Part shown: positions 62,711 through 64,000 of the stretch, one piece after another
Numbering within the stretch: position 1 is the first letter of the stretch
Layout: every line of letters starts with the position of its first letter
The notes under the pieces: model-generated
Database searches by the model: none
Seen by the model: only the letters and a program-made list of their open reading frames with translations
Told to the model about the DNA's origin: nothing
Assembly (NCBI GenBank): GCA_002500665.1
Contig: DLRY01000038.1
Span: 1 to 64,000, forward strand
DNA: 64,000 nucleotides
From: Opitutia bacterium UBA7876
GTDB lineage: Bacteria; Verrucomicrobiota; Verrucomicrobiia; Opitutales; Seribacteraceae
Direction: 5' to 3'
Program-made: the position numbers and the translations under genes

Positions 62711-63846
62711 CAGTCTGCAACCTCCCTTTTCATTGTTTCGAGCAAAACCTCCGCCTGGACCCGGCGACCGAATTGGGGACGACTGCGAAGGACTCTAGTC
62801 CTTAATTTTTCGAGGCGGTCCCGCTCTCGGTAAAAATCGAGAATGATATCCGCAATCAACGAGGGATCGTTGGTCTGCAAGCCGACCCCCAAGCCTTCGT
62901 TCTCGATCATATCGACCATTTCACCGCCCGGGGAGGCAATCACGGGTAATCCGGCTCCGATAAAATCGTAGAACTTCGCAGGTAGTGCCTTCCGCATCGC
63001 ATCCGTCTCCTTGAGCAGACAAATTCCCAAGTGACATTGAGATAGTAAGGGGGCCAATTTCTCAAGCGGAATCTCGTCCATGAACTCGACCGTTTCAGCC
63101 GAAACCTCTCGGCTAAAATCCCCCGATTGACCTACGATCAGGAACCTGATTTCGGGCTCAATTCGCTCAAGGATTACCATGACTTCCCGAAGCGCATCAC
63201 GGTCATAAAAACGTCCAAGCCTTCCGTGGTATACGATGGTAAATCGGGAAAACTTTTCCTTGGTCGAAAGCGATTCCGCAAAGACCTGCTCGCTATATCC
63301 GTTGCGCGAAAGGCAGGGAATTCCTCCATAGCTCATTTCCTTCAAGTCGAACAGCAAGCCTCTCGTAACGGTCGAAACCAGCGACGACGAACCATAGATC
63401 AAGCGCTCCAAGCCACGAAGCAGGCGGCCCGGCCATCCCTTGGAATCCAGAACCCCGAGCTCGAAAAGGACGTTTGGGTAACGGTCTCTGACGTCGAAAA
63501 CATAGGGAATGCGGGCCAACCGACAAGCAAAGGCGCAACAAGCCGCCATGAAGAAGGGTGGAGAGGTAATCAAGTTCAACTGGGTATCCCTTCCTTTCAA
63601 CATGAGCCGGCACGCAAGATCCAAGCCAAGGCAAAACTCCTGAACAAAGCGCTTGGCAAGGGATGCGCGGTTATCGGGAACGCGGAACCATGACCTGACC
63701 AAGTTGAGGCTTGGGCCGGCTTCGCGGGAGGTAAACACGGTCACTTCATGGCCAAGCTCGACGAAAAGGGAAGCCCATGACTCGGCCCGAGCCGAAGCCG
63801 CAGCATTCATGGGATGAAATTCCGAACTTACGATTCCTATTTTCAC
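62710..63846 (-). CDS. Glycosyltransferase family 4
   Basis: A 378-residue GT-B enzyme. It begins KIGIVSSEFHPMNAAASARA and has LGHEVTVFTSREAG, FDVRDRYPNVLFELGVL, FTIVYHGRLGRFYDRDAL, IRFLIVGQSGDFSREV and LPAKFYDFIGAGLPVIASPG, the last giving the donor-binding acidic region of the WbuB-like group. The start is the GTG at 63846, which overlaps the upstream stop as GTGA; a TTG at 63867 is less likely. Its stop overlaps the sugar transferase start by one base. Confidence 0.9.
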   Translation of the reverse strand: MKIGIVSSEFHPMNAAASARAESWASLFVELGHEVTVFTSREAGPSLNLVRSWFRVPDNRASLAKRFVQEFCLGLDLACRLMLKGRDTQLNLITSPPFFMAACCAFACRLARIPYVFDVRDRYPNVLFELGVLDSKGWPGRLLRGLERLIYGSSSLVSTVTRGLLFDLKEMSYGGIPCLSRNGYSEQVFAESLSTKEKFSRFTIVYHGRLGRFYDRDALREVMVILERIEPEIRFLIVGQSGDFSREVSAETVEFMDEIPLEKLAPLLSQCHLGICLLKETDAMRKALPAKFYDFIGAGLPVIASPGGEMVDMIENEGLGVGLQTNDPSLIADIILDFYRERDRLEKLRTRVLRSRPQFGRRVQAEVLLETMKREVAD

Positions 63847-64000
63847 TTGAGGGCGTTTTTCAGGCAAAGGGCGATCGCATCCGAGGAATGCCCGTCCCCG
63901 TAGAGTTCGACCGCCCAGTCCAGCTCCGCGGATAATGCCTCCTCGACCTTGCAGGGGATGGAATCGACCATGGGTCGGGCCAAACGGTTGTAGCCCCCCG
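63843..64000 (-). CDS. C-terminal end of a probable UDP-GlcNAc 2-epimerase
   Basis: The gene runs off the right edge; the last 51 residues are visible. The ending LYGDGHSSDAIALCLKNALK matches the PYGDG-x-AS-x-x-I end of non-hydrolysing UDP-GlcNAc 2-epimerases, which supply UDP-ManNAc for envelope glycans. The part before it (GGYNRLARPMVDSIPCKVEE) is less clear, so the call is moderate. It is coupled to the glycosyltransferase by a GTGA overlap and is the most upstream visible gene of the galE operon. Confidence 0.55.
   Translation of the reverse strand, partial: GGYNRLARPMVDSIPCKVEEALSAELDWAVELYGDGHSSDAIALCLKNALK

Noticed and set aside
1..64000. CRISPR arrays, transposases or phage genes
   Set aside because: No regularly spaced repeats, transposase-like or phage-like proteins were seen on either strand.

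Overview
The window looks like a stretch of core chromosome from a member of the PVC superphylum, most likely Verrucomicrobiota. The lineage-typical evidence is at the left end: a planctomycete-type cytochrome c/DUF1587 protein paired with a DUF1552 protein, and a PVC-type CxxCH heme protein. A pseudopilin with an H-X9-DG-like tail fits the same group. Heptose, GDP-fucose and undecaprenyl-phosphate glycan genes, Mpl and a LysM protein indicate a Gram-negative-type envelope with peptidoglycan. Coding is dense and GC-rich. No intergenic gap exceeds 300 bases; the largest is about 250 bases, between the tRNA and the DUF805 gene. I saw no transposase, phage gene or CRISPR array.

Layout. (1) 1-8.5 kb, minus strand: an unknown secreted protein, transketolase, an SH3-like lipoprotein, the PVC heme protein, a DUF1552 protein and a truncated DUF1587 protein, mostly with 4-nt overlaps. 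(2) 8.7-14.6 kb, plus: a gliding-type ABC export locus made of a GldA-like ATPase, a GldF-GldG fusion, and a DUF4340 protein fused to a parvulin prolyl isomerase. (3) 14.7-19.8 kb: an alpha-oxoamine synthase, an orphan ORF, two glycosyltransferases and an ACP-FabZ fusion, probably lipid/glycan synthesis. (4) 19.9-28 kb: trpS, an acidic membrane-anchored protein, and a minus-strand operon rnhC-rnhB-pdxJ-acpS-nnr-nucleotidyltransferase. (5) 28-40.6 kb: mutY, mpl, purD, a low-molecular-weight phosphatase, glyA, pseudopilin, rnr, DUF5069, a dapF homologue, a methyltransferase, rplU, rpmA and yceH. (6) 40.6-45.9 kb: gmd-fcl, tRNA-Val, an AT-rich DUF805 island, a small membrane protein, an SDR, a Dabb protein and an AI-2E family transporter. 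(7) 45.9-57.7 kb: uvrA, a glutaredoxin, aspC-like, a LolA-like protein, secG, parB, a LysM protein, fmt, der, and an aminotransferase with an Lrp regulator. (8) 57.8-64 kb: NUDIX, gmhB, hldA, DUF192, galE, a sugar-phosphate transferase, a glycosyltransferase and the tail of a probable UDP-GlcNAc 2-epimerase.

Most of this is housekeeping. The points that deserve attention are a DapF homologue in which both catalytic cysteines are serine, the DUF4340-parvulin fusion in the Gld-like export locus, the ACP-dehydratase fusion, and two protein-like small reading frames without ordinary start codons, one probably starting at ATT. Also notable are a 16-codon leader ORF coupled to the DUF1552 gene, a probable leaderless promoter for hldA, and the palindrome-bearing AT-rich segment beside tRNA-Val. 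Function names rest on motif recognition only; no database search was run.
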